Shown here piece after piece: positions 17,752 through 25,453 of a DNA stretch of 64,000 bases. The position numbers were made by a program, and so were the translations under genes. Below the pieces are notes generated by a model, which saw nothing but the letters and a program-made list of their open reading frames with translations, searched no databases and was not told the origin of the DNA. The stretch lies in assembly GCF_014645515.1 (NCBI RefSeq), contig NZ_BMLW01000014.1:98722-162721 (forward strand). The letters run 5' to 3'. The DNA comes from Oceanobacillus neutriphilus. Lineage in GTDB: Bacteria; Bacillota; Bacilli; Bacillales; Amphibacillaceae. Each line of letters starts with the position of its first letter. Within the stretch, counting starts at the first letter, position 1.

Positions 17752-17921
17752 GGCCAACCACGTAGACTCCTATGGGAACAGGGCGAGCTGAAGATCCACT
17801 TGAAAAGCGGGTTTCTTTTCAAGTTAGCTGAAGCCGTCCCCATGGCAGACTAAGATCGCAACGTCCTGTTGCAACGTCTGCACTAGTACGTCCTGTACGT
17901 CGGAAAGCGGAGTGGTTGGCC
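17752..17921. repeat. Nested palindromic module 2, inverted relative to module 1
   Basis: Outer arms GGCCAACCAC (17752-17761) and GTGGTTGGCC (17912-17921). Inner stem ACTTGAAAAG (17798-17807) with CTTTTCAAGT (17815-17824), again with a 7-nt loop. The sequence around it (CTGAAGATCCACTT, AAGTTAGCTGAAG) is module 1 read on the other strand, but the stem bases differ and still pair. Confidence 0.8.
17858..17898. repeat. Tandem hairpins with GTCCT loops (copy in the 17 kb element)
   Basis: GCAAC-GTCCT-GTTGC (17858-17872), 13 nt, then GTAC-GTCCT-GTAC (17886-17898). The same arrangement with the same loops and 13-nt spacing but different stem bases is at 54327-54369. Confidence 0.8.
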
Positions 17922-18099
17922 GGAGCGGAAGCTATACACAATAACCTGTTCAAAAAATAAAAAGATGAGTTAACTAAAAGCAAGCATGATAATTGAGACC
18001 ATGTACATCCTGGAATAGCAAGGTTAGTGTGTTTATTCTTAGGTGCGAAAGTTGAGTAAATAGTTTGTTCTGCTTCCATTATAGAAAGGGAATGCTCCT

Positions 18100-19239
18100 T
18101 TATTTTGTCAGCATCCGTCCGATAACGAGGCGCTGAATTTCATTGGTACCCTCGTAAATTTGCGTAATCTTCGCATCACGCATGTAACGTTCCACTGGAT
18201 AGTCTTTGGTATATCCATAACCGCCAAAAACTTGGACCGCTTCTACTGTAATACGCATCGCTGCATCCCCTGCGAATAATTTCGACATAGCAGATGCTTT
18301 TCCATACGGTTTTCCAGCTGATTCCAGCCATGCAGCCTGATAGGTTAACAGGCGGGCTGCTTCGATGTCTGTTGCCATATCTGCCAGTTTGAAGGAAATA
18401 CCCTGATTAGCTGCAATCGGCTTGCCGAATTGCTTTCTCTCCTTCGCATAGGCCGCAGCTGCATCCAGTGCTCCCTGTGCAATCCCCAGAGCTTGTGCAG
18501 CAATGCCGTTTCTGCCTCCATCCAAAGTGGTCATCGCAATTTTAAATCCGTCCCCTTCTTCCCCAAGTACATTTTCTGCAGGTACTCTGCAATTCTCAAA
18601 AATTAACTCTGTGGTTGGAGAAGAACGAATGCCAAGCTTCTTTTCTTTTTTTCCGAATGTGAAGCCCTCTGTTCCCTTTTCAACAATAAAAGCTGTAATG
18701 CCTTTATGCTTTTTATCCGCATCTGTTTTTGCAAAAACAATATAGAGATCTGCTACACCGCCATTTGTGATCCATACTTTGCTGCCGTTCAATATATAAT
18801 CATTGCCATCTTTTTTGGCTGTTGTTTTCATCGAAACTACGTCACTGCCTGCCCCCGGCTCTGATAAGGCATAAGCTCCCAATGCTTCTCCAGTTGCAAG
18901 CCGTTGTAAAAAGTTCTGCTTCTGTGCTTCATTTCCATATTTATAAATCGGCCAGCTCGCCAAGGATAAATGGGCAGAAAGCGTTACTCCCGTAGAAGCA
19001 CAGACACGTGATAATTCCTCAACTGCAATCACATAGCTCACATAATCCGAACCTATTCCACCGTATTCCTCCGGCCAGGGAATACCTGTTAATCCGAGCT
19101 CGGCCATCTGATCGAAAATCTTCCTGTCAAACCGTTCTTCTTCATCTCTTTCCGCTGCTGTCGGCTCTACTTCATTCTCAGCAAAATCTCTGACCATTTT
19201 CCGCAGCATCTCTTGTTCTTCAGTCAATTGAAAATCCAT
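18100..19239 (-). CDS. acdA: Acyl-CoA dehydrogenase
   Basis: FAD enzyme for the first oxidation of an acyl-CoA, passing electrons to ETF. The 379 residues contain [19 protein letters not shown], the FAD/substrate helix region [22 protein letters not shown] and the catalytic glutamate in [13 protein letters not shown] near residue 363. It begins 2 bp after the stop of a paralogue (about 60 per cent alike by eye), so they are cotranscribed. Sequence and place suggest a short- or branched-chain substrate, in line with icmF nearby. I use acdA from the B. subtilis neighbourhood; the exact substrate is not shown. Confidence 0.92.
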   Translation of the reverse strand: MDFQLTEEQEMLRKMVRDFAENEVEPTAAERDEEERFDRKIFDQMAELGLTGIPWPEEYGGIGSDYVSYVIAVEELSRVCASTGVTLSAHLSLASWPIYKYGNEAQKQNFLQRLATGEALGAYALSEPGAGSDVVSMKTTAKKDGNDYILNGSKVWITNGGVADLYIVFAKTDADKKHKGITAFIVEKGTEGFTFGKKEKKLGIRSSPTTELIFENCRVPAENVLGEEGDGFKIAMTTLDGGRNGIAAQALGIAQGALDAAAAYAKERKQFGKPIAANQGISFKLADMATDIEAARLLTYQAAWLESAGKPYGKASAMSKLFAGDAAMRITVEAVQVFGGYGYTKDYPVERYMRDAKITQIYEGTNEIQRLVIGRMLTK

Positions 19240-19241
19240 TT

Positions 19242-20381
19242 CTATCTCCCCTTCAATAGCTCTTTAGATATCACGATATGCTGTATTTCATTCGTTCCTT
19301 CATAAATTTCGGTTACCTTCGCATCACGAAACAATCTTTCAACAGGATATTCCTTGGTATAGCCATATCCGCCATAAATCTGGACAGCCTCAATGGCATT
19401 TTGCATCGCTGCTTTGGTTGCTGTCAGCTTTGCCATCGATGTTTCCTTTATACAGGCCTGATTCATTTCAATCCGTTTTGCCGCTTGATAGGTTAATAGT
19501 TTTGCCGCTTCTACCTTCGTTGCCATCTCAGCCAGCTTAAAGGAAATCCCCTGATTTACTGCAATCGGCTTGCCAAACTGCTCCCTTTCCCTCGCATAAG
19601 CAACGGAATATTCTAATGCTGCCTCCGCAATACCGAGCCCCTGGGCAGCGATACCAATTCTTCCGATATTTAAGTTAGCCATCGCTATTTTAAAGCCCTG
19701 CCCTTCCTTACCAAGCATATTCTCTTTAGGAACCCGGCATTGCTCAAAGCTTAATTCAACCGTACTTGACCCCTTCAATCCCATTTTCTTCTCATTCTTT
19801 CCAATCACCAGACCTGGACTGTCTCTTTCGACAATAAATGCACTGATCCCGTCCTTGTCATCACTTGTTCTGGCAAAAGTAATAAAGGTATCTGCATATT
19901 CCCCGTTCGTAATAAATACTTTTGAACCGTTCAATATATACATATCATCTACCAGTTTGGCAGTTGTTTTTAAACCGCTTGCATCGGAGCCGGAATTCGC
20001 CTCTGTTAAAGCAAAAGCGCCTAAATATTCTCCGGAAGCAAGCTTGGGGATATATTTCTTTTTCTGTTCCTCTGTTCCAAAATAAAGAATCGGGTTAGTA
20101 CCGACAGAAGTATGCACAGACAAAATAACACCAATCGTTGCACTGACCTTTGACAGCTCATGGATCACCCGGATATAGGAGCTGAAATCCATACCAGCTC
20201 CTCCGTACTCATCCGGTATAGGAATACCCATTAAGCCAAGCTCTCCCATCTTCGCAATAATTTCTTTCGGAAAACGGTCTTCCTCCTCCATCCGCCCGAC
20301 TTCCTTGGCAATCTCATCGCGGGCAAAATCTTGAACCATTTTGACTAACATTTTTTGTTCTTCCGTTTGTGTAATAATCAA
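19242..20381 (-). CDS. Acyl-CoA dehydrogenase, second paralogue
   Basis: Same family as its downstream neighbour: [47 protein letters not shown] and the catalytic glutamate in [14 protein letters not shown] start it at a TTG (20381), giving [12 protein letters not shown], because GGAAGGAG lies 8 nt upstream and the length (379) equals that of the paralogue. An upstream in-frame TTG at 20405 has no site. An ATG next to the ribosome-binding site is out of frame. It probably differs from the neighbour in chain-length or branching preference, as in B. subtilis mmgC/acdA/bcd pairs. Confidence 0.92.
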   Translation of the reverse strand: MIITQTEEQKMLVKMVQDFARDEIAKEVGRMEEEDRFPKEIIAKMGELGLMGIPIPDEYGGAGMDFSSYIRVIHELSKVSATIGVILSVHTSVGTNPILYFGTEEQKKKYIPKLASGEYLGAFALTEANSGSDASGLKTTAKLVDDMYILNGSKVFITNGEYADTFITFARTSDDKDGISAFIVERDSPGLVIGKNEKKMGLKGSSTVELSFEQCRVPKENMLGKEGQGFKIAMANLNIGRIGIAAQGLGIAEAALEYSVAYAREREQFGKPIAVNQGISFKLAEMATKVEAAKLLTYQAAKRIEMNQACIKETSMAKLTATKAAMQNAIEAVQIYGGYGYTKEYPVERLFRDAKVTEIYEGTNEIQHIVISKELLKGR

Positions 20382-20416
20382 TACGCATACTCCTTCCACG
20401 CTCAAAACGTGTTCTT

Positions 20417-21274
20417 TTAATCACTATATGTGTAAAAGCCTCTGCCTGCTTTCTTGCCAAGTCTTCCTGCCTGCACATACTGTCTCAGGAGCGGACATGG
20501 GCGGTATTTACTGTCTCCGAAGCCTTCATGCAGTATCTCCATAATGGATAAGCATGTATCCAGGCCAATAAAATCTGCTAATTGCAACGGCCCCATCGGA
20601 TGATTCATCCCCAGCTTCATTACCTGATCCACATCCTCTATACTGGCAATCCCTTCAAAGACGGTATAAACTGCTTCGTTGATCATCGGCATCAGGATGC
20701 GATTGGAAACAAAGCCCGGAAAATCTTTCACTTCCACATCTTGTTTGCCTAAAGCCTCCGTCAATGCTTTTACTGTCTGGTAAGTCGCTTCACTCGTTTC
20801 CAGTCCCCGGATAATTTCAACCAGCTTCATGACAGGAACAGGGTTCATAAAATGCATGCCGATAAATTGCTCAGCTCTGTTTGTAACAGCTGCAATTTCC
20901 GTAATCGGCAGAGAGGATGTATTGGTCGCAAAAACAGCATGATCCGGTGCCAGCTCATCCAGTCTGCGGAATACCTCTTTTTTCACTTCCATTCTTTCAA
21001 CAACTGCTTCAATAATAAAATCAGCTGTGATTGGAGCTGCATCCAGATCAACAACAAGCTGCAGACGATTCAGCGCCTCTTCCTTTGTATCCGCTTCCAT
21101 TTTCCCTTTAGCAGTATCCTTGTCGAATATCTTTTCAATATACTGCTTTCCCCGCTTCAATGCTTCAATATCTGCGTCATACATTTTCACATGGTAGCCG
21201 GAACGGGCAAAAACGAGCGCAATTCCTGCACCCATTTGCCCTGCTCCGATAACCATTACTTCTTTTACAGTCAC
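20417..21274 (-). CDS. hbd: 3-hydroxybutyryl-CoA dehydrogenase
   Basis: NAD-dependent oxidation of 3-hydroxyacyl-CoA. The Rossmann motif GAGQMGAGIA is at residues 10-19; the catalytic His/Glu region FIGMHFMNPVPVMKLVEII and NRILMPMINEAV, MKLGMNHPMGPLQLADFIGLD follow. At 285 residues it is the single-domain bacterial Hbd/MmgB type, without an enoyl-CoA hydratase fusion. It sits between thiolase (40 bp) and the two dehydrogenases (36 bp) in one transcript. An enoyl-CoA hydratase gene is not present in the window. Confidence 0.95.
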   Translation of the reverse strand: MTVKEVMVIGAGQMGAGIALVFARSGYHVKMYDADIEALKRGKQYIEKIFDKDTAKGKMEADTKEEALNRLQLVVDLDAAPITADFIIEAVVERMEVKKEVFRRLDELAPDHAVFATNTSSLPITEIAAVTNRAEQFIGMHFMNPVPVMKLVEIIRGLETSEATYQTVKALTEALGKQDVEVKDFPGFVSNRILMPMINEAVYTVFEGIASIEDVDQVMKLGMNHPMGPLQLADFIGLDTCLSIMEILHEGFGDSKYRPCPLLRQYVQAGRLGKKAGRGFYTYSD

Positions 21275-21314
21275 GTTAACACGCTCCTTTTAGAGATTAT
21301 TTAAACGCACATGA

Positions 21315-22502
21315 TTAATTTGCCGGTACTTCAATTAAAACGGCATCTCCCTGGCCGCCGCCGCTGCAAATTGCCGCAATGCCTTTACCGCCGCCGCGGC
21401 GTTTTAACTCATGGATTAATGTCAGGATAATCCGGTTACCACTTGCGCCAATTGGATGACCCAGTGCGACTGCTCCCCCATTGACGTTTATTTTCTCCTC
21501 ATCAATATCTGCAATTTGTCCGCTTGCCAGTGCAACAACCGCAAATGCTTCATTAATTTCGTAGAGATCGATTTCTTCCTTAGATACACCTGTTTTTTCT
21601 AACAGACGATTAATAACTAAGCCTGGCGTCTGCGGAAAGTTTTTTGCTTCCACAGCTACTTCTGCATGACCTAAAATTGTTGCCAGAGGTGTTTTATTTA
21701 ATTCCTTTGCTTTTTCATCTGACATCACAACAACTGCACTCGCTCCATCGTTCACACCAGGTGCATTTCCTGCTGTAATTGTGCCATCCTTATCAAAGGC
21801 CGGTCTTAATGCAGCCAGCTTTTCAACAGTTGTTCCTTTTCTTGGTGTTTCGTCATCGCTGACAACAATCGGATCTCCTTTACGGACCGGAATTTCTACA
21901 GGAACAATCTCATCTGCAAACTTCCCTGTTTCAATCGCCTCCACAGCCAGCTGCTGACTTCGTGCCGCCCATTCATCCTGGCGCTCACGGGTCACTTCAA
22001 AGGATGCAGCTGTGTCATTGCCATAGCTTCCCATATGATTTCCTGTAAAAGTACAGGTAAGGCCATCATGAATCATTAAATCCTTCACTGTTTTATCACC
22101 CATGCGGTTTCCCCATCTGGCATCAGGCAAGAAATATGGCGCATTGCTCATGCTTTCCATTCCACCGGCAACGATAATATCCTCTTCGCCTAACCGGATT
22201 AATTGATCTGCCAGTGTAACACTGCGCAGCCCGGAGGCACAGACCTTATTGATTGTCTCTGTTTTTACCTCCCATGGAATACCCGCTTCTACTGCAGCCT
22301 GTCTTGACGGGATTTGTCCCTGTCCCCCCTGCAAAACGGTTCCCATAATTACTTCATCTACATCTGCACCATCAAGTTCAGCTCTTTCTAATGCTGCCTT
22401 AATTGCTGCTGCTCCTAGATTTACAGCTGTCAACGGTGTTAATACTCCTCCAAATTTGCCAAAAGGCGTACGTGCCCCCGAAACAATAACCGATTTCTTC
22501 AT
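21315..22502 (-). CDS. mmgA: Acetyl-CoA acetyltransferase (thiolase)
   Basis: Thiolytic cleavage of 3-ketoacyl-CoA, or condensation of two acetyl-CoA. The 395 residues carry all catalytic elements: NKVCASGLRS with the acyl-accepting cysteine, NEAFAVV, GHPIGASGNR with the general-base histidine and AAICSGGGQGDA with the second cysteine. It has its own promoter-like sequence overlapped by a palindrome (22517-22544), so the thiolase-hbd-dehydrogenase genes may be expressed apart from the Fe-S protein gene. The mmgA symbol follows the B. subtilis operon of the same content. Confidence 0.94.
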   Translation of the reverse strand: MKKSVIVSGARTPFGKFGGVLTPLTAVNLGAAAIKAALERAELDGADVDEVIMGTVLQGGQGQIPSRQAAVEAGIPWEVKTETINKVCASGLRSVTLADQLIRLGEEDIIVAGGMESMSNAPYFLPDARWGNRMGDKTVKDLMIHDGLTCTFTGNHMGSYGNDTAASFEVTRERQDEWAARSQQLAVEAIETGKFADEIVPVEIPVRKGDPIVVSDDETPRKGTTVEKLAALRPAFDKDGTITAGNAPGVNDGASAVVVMSDEKAKELNKTPLATILGHAEVAVEAKNFPQTPGLVINRLLEKTGVSKEEIDLYEINEAFAVVALASGQIADIDEEKINVNGGAVALGHPIGASGNRIILTLIHELKRRGGGKGIAAICSGGGQGDAVLIEVPAN

Positions 22503-22516
22503 ATATATAGCCTCCC

Positions 22517-22544
22517 TTTATAGTTCGAACGAACGCTCGTTCAA
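22517..22544 (-). promoter_or_regulatory. Promoter with overlapping operator upstream of thiolase
   Basis: Minus strand: TTGAAC (22544-22539), 16 nt, TATAAA (22522-22517). The spacer holds the perfect inverted repeat GAACG-CT-CGTTC (22531-22542), with GTTCGAAC next to it. A TetR-type dimer bound here would block the promoter. This is inference from position and symmetry. Confidence 0.6.
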
Positions 22545-22558
22545 TGAACAGTGGAAAG

Positions 22559-22586
22559 TATAGAGAGGACACCCGCCCTCTCTATA
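22559..22586 (-). terminator. Hairpin between the Fe-S protein gene and thiolase
   Basis: A perfect 10-bp stem, TATAGAGAGG with CCTCTCTATA, 8-nt loop, directly after the stop of the Fe-S protein gene. The following run (CTTTCC) is a weak T tract, so it may terminate only partly or protect a 3' end. Confidence 0.5.
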
Positions 22587-22589
22587 CCT

Positions 22590-24698
22590 TTATGCTGTTT
22601 TTTCTTCATTTTGTTCAAAAACAGATAGTGCCAAGATCTCAGCAACATCCATTGTACCAATATCTTCTTCTACTTCTTTTGCTTTTGTGCCATCACTCAG
22701 CATAGTTAAACAATATGGACATGCACTTGAAATGATCGACGGCTGTACTTGTAATGCCTGCTCTGTACGTGCAACGTTAATCCGGTTCCCAGTAGTTTCT
22801 TCTGTCCACATTAAGCCGCCACCTGCGCCACAGCACATACCATTTTCACGGCTCCGATCCATTTCCACCAGCTCTAAGCCTGGAATAGCCTTCAGTATTT
22901 CACGCGGCGGATCGTAAACACCGTTATATCTTCCTAAATAGCAGGAATCATGATAGGTTAGTCTTTCATTTATTGCTTTTTGCGGCTTCAATTTCCCTGA
23001 CATAATCAGGTCATAGAGCAGCTGCGTATGGTGATATACCTCTGCTTTAAACCCGAAGTCAGGATATTCATTCTTAAATATATTGTACGCGTGCGGGTCT
23101 ATCGTGACAATTTTCGTGACTTCATTTTTTGTAAATTGCTTGATATTTTTCTCCGCAATTTCCTGGAATAAAAACTCATTACCAATCCGTCTTGCTGTAT
23201 CGCCGGAGTTTGCTTCTGTATTTCCTAAAATAGCAAAGCTGACGCCGGCCTGGTTCATTAATTTCGCAAAGCTGAGTGCAATCTTCTGGCTGCGGCTGTC
23301 AAAGGACCCCATTGAGCTGACCCAGAATAAATACTCGAATGATTTATCTTCCTTCTTCAATTCCTTCACCGTCGGAATATAGACAGACTCATCTTCATCA
23401 CGCCATTTAATCCGATCCTTCTTGGATAATCCCCAAGGATTGCCCTGACGTTCAATATTCATGACAGCACGCTGAATATCCGAATCCATTTTTCCTTCTG
23501 TCATGACTAAATAACGACGCATATCAATAATAGTGCCAACGTGCTCATTATTTACAGGGCAGGCATCCTCACAGTTCCGGCAGGTCGTACATCCAGACAG
23601 CTCCTCTTCTGTGATTACATCACCGATCAAGCTCATACTTTGAACGGATGCAGCAGCTTCCTTGCTTGCAGAAGCCTGATTGCCAGCAGTTCCTGCAAAG
23701 GCATAGGAAGGAACCCATGCTGATTTGCCGGTAACCGCTGCTCCTTTTTCTGTTAAATGGTCACGAACCTTAATCATAATATCCATCGGAGAAAGCATTT
23801 TTCCTGTGCCGGCAGCCGGACATACATCGGTACAGCGGCCACATTCCACACAGGCATAAAAATCTATCATTTGATGCTGCTTGAAGTCTTCTACTTTGCC
23901 GACTCCGAAAGCAATCTCTTCTTCACTTTCTTCATCCATATCTTCTAAATCAAAATCCAGCTTTTCTAATTTGCCAGGTACCTGCTTACTCAGGAATACA
24001 TTAATTGGCGCAGCAATTAAATGCGCATGCTTGGATTGCGGCACATACACCAAGAAAGAAAGCAATGTTACCGTATGTACCCACCAGGCAATATAGAACA
24101 GTACCATCGCTGTACCTGCTGAAACGCCGCCAAATAAGCCTGCAATGACACTGGCTACCGGTTCTGCCCATGTTACTTCATGCCCGTGCCAAATCATAGC
24201 CATTCCATTCCCAAACAGCACGGAAACCATCAATGTTCCGATAAAAATAAGAACAAGCCCCGCTTTAAATCCTCTTTTCAAACGGACAAGCTTTTCCATA
24301 TAACGGCGGTAAAATGCCCAAACAACAGCTACCAGGATCATTAAAGTAACGAGTTCCTGGAAAAAGACAAATCCCGGATAGAACATTCCAAACGGCAAGT
24401 GGTTTCCCGGTGAGAGCCCTTTGATAAACATATCAATCGCTCCAAATTGCACCAGAATAAAGCCATAAAACATCATAACGTGAATCGTACCGGATTTTTT
24501 ATCTTTTAACAGCTTCGACTGTCCGAATACGTTTTTTATAATACGCTGGATCCGCAGCTTTATCTCGCCATCAAACTCTGATTTTTTCCCAAGTCTGATA
24601 TATGCAATCCGGGTTGTGATAACTTTAGCAAATAAGAATATCGCATAGCCGGTCACAGCTAAAAATGCTATCCAATTAATAATCAGAAATGTATCCAA
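22590..24698 (-). CDS. Membrane Fe-S oxidoreductase, probable ETF:menaquinone oxidoreductase
   Basis: A 702-residue protein with an N-terminal membrane part (five or so helices within residues 5-220, NarI-like), two 4Fe-4S binding motifs (CVECGRCTDVCP at 283-294, CTTCRNCEDACP at 370-381) and two CCG domains of the heterodisulfide reductase type (YHDSCYLGRYNG with MCCGAGGG, and the ACPYCL motif). It is the counterpart of B. subtilis YwjF. Proteins of this build have been proposed to pass electrons from acyl-CoA dehydrogenases via ETF to menaquinone, which fits its place at the head of the beta-oxidation genes. No etfAB genes are in the window. Confidence 0.9.
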   Translation of the reverse strand: MDTFLIINWIAFLAVTGYAIFLFAKVITTRIAYIRLGKKSEFDGEIKLRIQRIIKNVFGQSKLLKDKKSGTIHVMMFYGFILVQFGAIDMFIKGLSPGNHLPFGMFYPGFVFFQELVTLMILVAVVWAFYRRYMEKLVRLKRGFKAGLVLIFIGTLMVSVLFGNGMAMIWHGHEVTWAEPVASVIAGLFGGVSAGTAMVLFYIAWWVHTVTLLSFLVYVPQSKHAHLIAAPINVFLSKQVPGKLEKLDFDLEDMDEESEEEIAFGVGKVEDFKQHQMIDFYACVECGRCTDVCPAAGTGKMLSPMDIMIKVRDHLTEKGAAVTGKSAWVPSYAFAGTAGNQASASKEAAASVQSMSLIGDVITEEELSGCTTCRNCEDACPVNNEHVGTIIDMRRYLVMTEGKMDSDIQRAVMNIERQGNPWGLSKKDRIKWRDEDESVYIPTVKELKKEDKSFEYLFWVSSMGSFDSRSQKIALSFAKLMNQAGVSFAILGNTEANSGDTARRIGNEFLFQEIAEKNIKQFTKNEVTKIVTIDPHAYNIFKNEYPDFGFKAEVYHHTQLLYDLIMSGKLKPQKAINERLTYHDSCYLGRYNGVYDPPREILKAIPGLELVEMDRSRENGMCCGAGGGLMWTEETTGNRINVARTEQALQVQPSIISSACPYCLTMLSDGTKAKEVEEDIGTMDVAEILALSVFEQNEEKTA

Positions 24699-24732
24699 TA
24701 TGATTTCCCCCTCTTTCTATTATAATATAATT

Positions 24733-24746
24733 TGTTAGCGTTTTCA
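24733..24746 (-). promoter_or_regulatory. cre box (CcpA site)
   Basis: On the minus strand TGAAAACGCTAACA fits the CcpA consensus TGWAANCGNTNWCA at every position. It lies 35 bp before the Fe-S protein start and downstream of the predicted promoter, a location that usually means repression by good carbon sources, as for B. subtilis mmg genes. Confidence 0.75.
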
Positions 24747-24774
24747 TATTTTAATAAAAAATAATTCTATCTCT

Positions 24775-24804
24775 ACTTTAAAACATGAATGATCATTCAG
24801 TCAA
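24775..24804 (-). promoter_or_regulatory. Promoter with embedded 14-bp operator, beta-oxidation operon
   Basis: Minus strand: TTGACT (24804-24799), 18 nt, TAAAGT (24780-24775). The spacer contains the perfect palindrome TGAATGATCATTCA (24786-24799). The half-site TGAATGA equals that of the B. subtilis FadR consensus, but the centre is shorter. It is the likely target of the TetR protein encoded at 16598-17206, or of a FadR elsewhere. Confidence 0.65.
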
Positions 24805-24880
24805 CCTATTTCAGGGGGAATAATGTTATTTTTAATTTTTATTGATAAACTTTGAATGGAAGGATTAACAGGCCGGTAAT

Positions 24881-24891
24881 TATGCTATAAT
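24881..24891 (+). promoter_or_regulatory. Extended -10 promoter of the small toxin gene
   Basis: TATGCTATAAT: a TATAAT box with the TGN extension. No good -35 is seen at 16-18 nt, as is common for extended -10 promoters. It lies about 100 bp before the toxin start. Confidence 0.6.
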
Positions 24892-24989
24892 GAAAACACA
24901 ATAAACCGGCTTCGTATGAGGGGTTAGGTAGCACTGTAATCTGTCGCTGGTCTTTCGTTGGAGACTTCCAGGGAGAGGAGGTGCTGCCG

Positions 24990-25085
24990 ATGGATTTGGA
25001 AAGCTCTTTGGCGTTAATGATATCCTTTGGAATGTTGATAGCGTTCATTATGGCTGATAAAAACCAAAAAAATAACCCCTCATGA
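24990..25085 (+). CDS. Holin-like small membrane toxin, type I toxin-antitoxin kind (31 aa)
   Basis: A 31-residue peptide, MDLESSLALMISFGM then LIAFIMADKNQ, ending KNNPS. It has one hydrophobic helix (residues 6-22) and a polar charged tail, the build of the 'putative holin-like toxin' peptides of Firmicutes (TxpA/BsrG kind). A strong ribosome-binding site, GGGAGAGGAGG, lies 8 nt before the ATG. The mRNA should run from about 24898 to the terminator at 25159-25193, leaving a long leader and a long 3' end. An antisense RNA on the minus strand is expected for the class but its promoter is not clear to me. Confidence 0.75.
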   Translation: MDLESSLALMISFGMLIAFIMADKNQKNNPS

Positions 25086-25158
25086 TCTTTAGCAGGAGAC
25101 TGAGGAATTATTTTTCTCTCGTTACCTATCCCCTCTTAATGGGGTTCGGTTTATTGAT

Positions 25159-25193
25159 GACCGTTCCATGTACCATGCATGGACGGTCTTTTT
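25159..25193 (+). terminator. Terminator of the small toxin transcript
   Basis: GACCGT-T-CCATG pairs with CATGG-ACGGTC (one bulged base, 7-nt loop), followed by five T. Confidence 0.8.
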
Positions 25194-25396
25194 AATAATA
25201 TACGCATTTCTATCTATAATATACATTATAATTTGAAAAATGTAAAATGAAGATAAAATAATTTCTAATTGCTCCTTCACTGATTATTGATTATCTAACA
25301 AAAAAATTAGAAAACTTGGTTGTCATCAAGCTTTTAGGTGACAGCCTTAGTTACACTTATGCAGTAAGAAAGTTTATACTTTCTTAACTGTCAAGC

Positions 25397-25440
25397 AAAA
25401 ATCCCACTGAGAAATCATCCATTTCTCAGTGGGATTTTTT
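25397..25440 (-). terminator. argS terminator
   Basis: An 18-bp perfect stem (AAAATCCCACTGAGAAAT and its complement) with A and T runs on both sides, placed 14 bp past the argS stop. It can work in both directions. Confidence 0.9.
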
Positions 25441-25453
25441 TATCATCTTCCAG

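Larger units (their letters stand above)
17285..18056. mobile_element. Miniature transposable element-like repeat, full-length copy
   Basis: A 772-bp non-coding unit bounded by perfect 14-bp terminal inverted repeats (CTCAACTTTCGCAC at 17285-17298, GTGCGAAAGTTGAG at 18043-18056) and flanked by the 7-bp direct repeat TAAATAG (17278-17284 and 18057-18063). Inside are two palindromic modules in opposite orientation (17397-17515 and 17752-17921) and the tandem GTCCT hairpins. It separates the acyl-CoA dehydrogenase operon from the TetR gene; without it the gap would be about 115 bp. A shorter relative lies at 51691-52095. No transposase is encoded. Confidence 0.8.

Noticed and set aside
17819..18079. 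86-codon minus-strand frame at 17.8-18.1 kb
   Set aside because: It covers the palindromic interior and the terminal repeat of the miniature element; the frame is a by-product of the palindromes.
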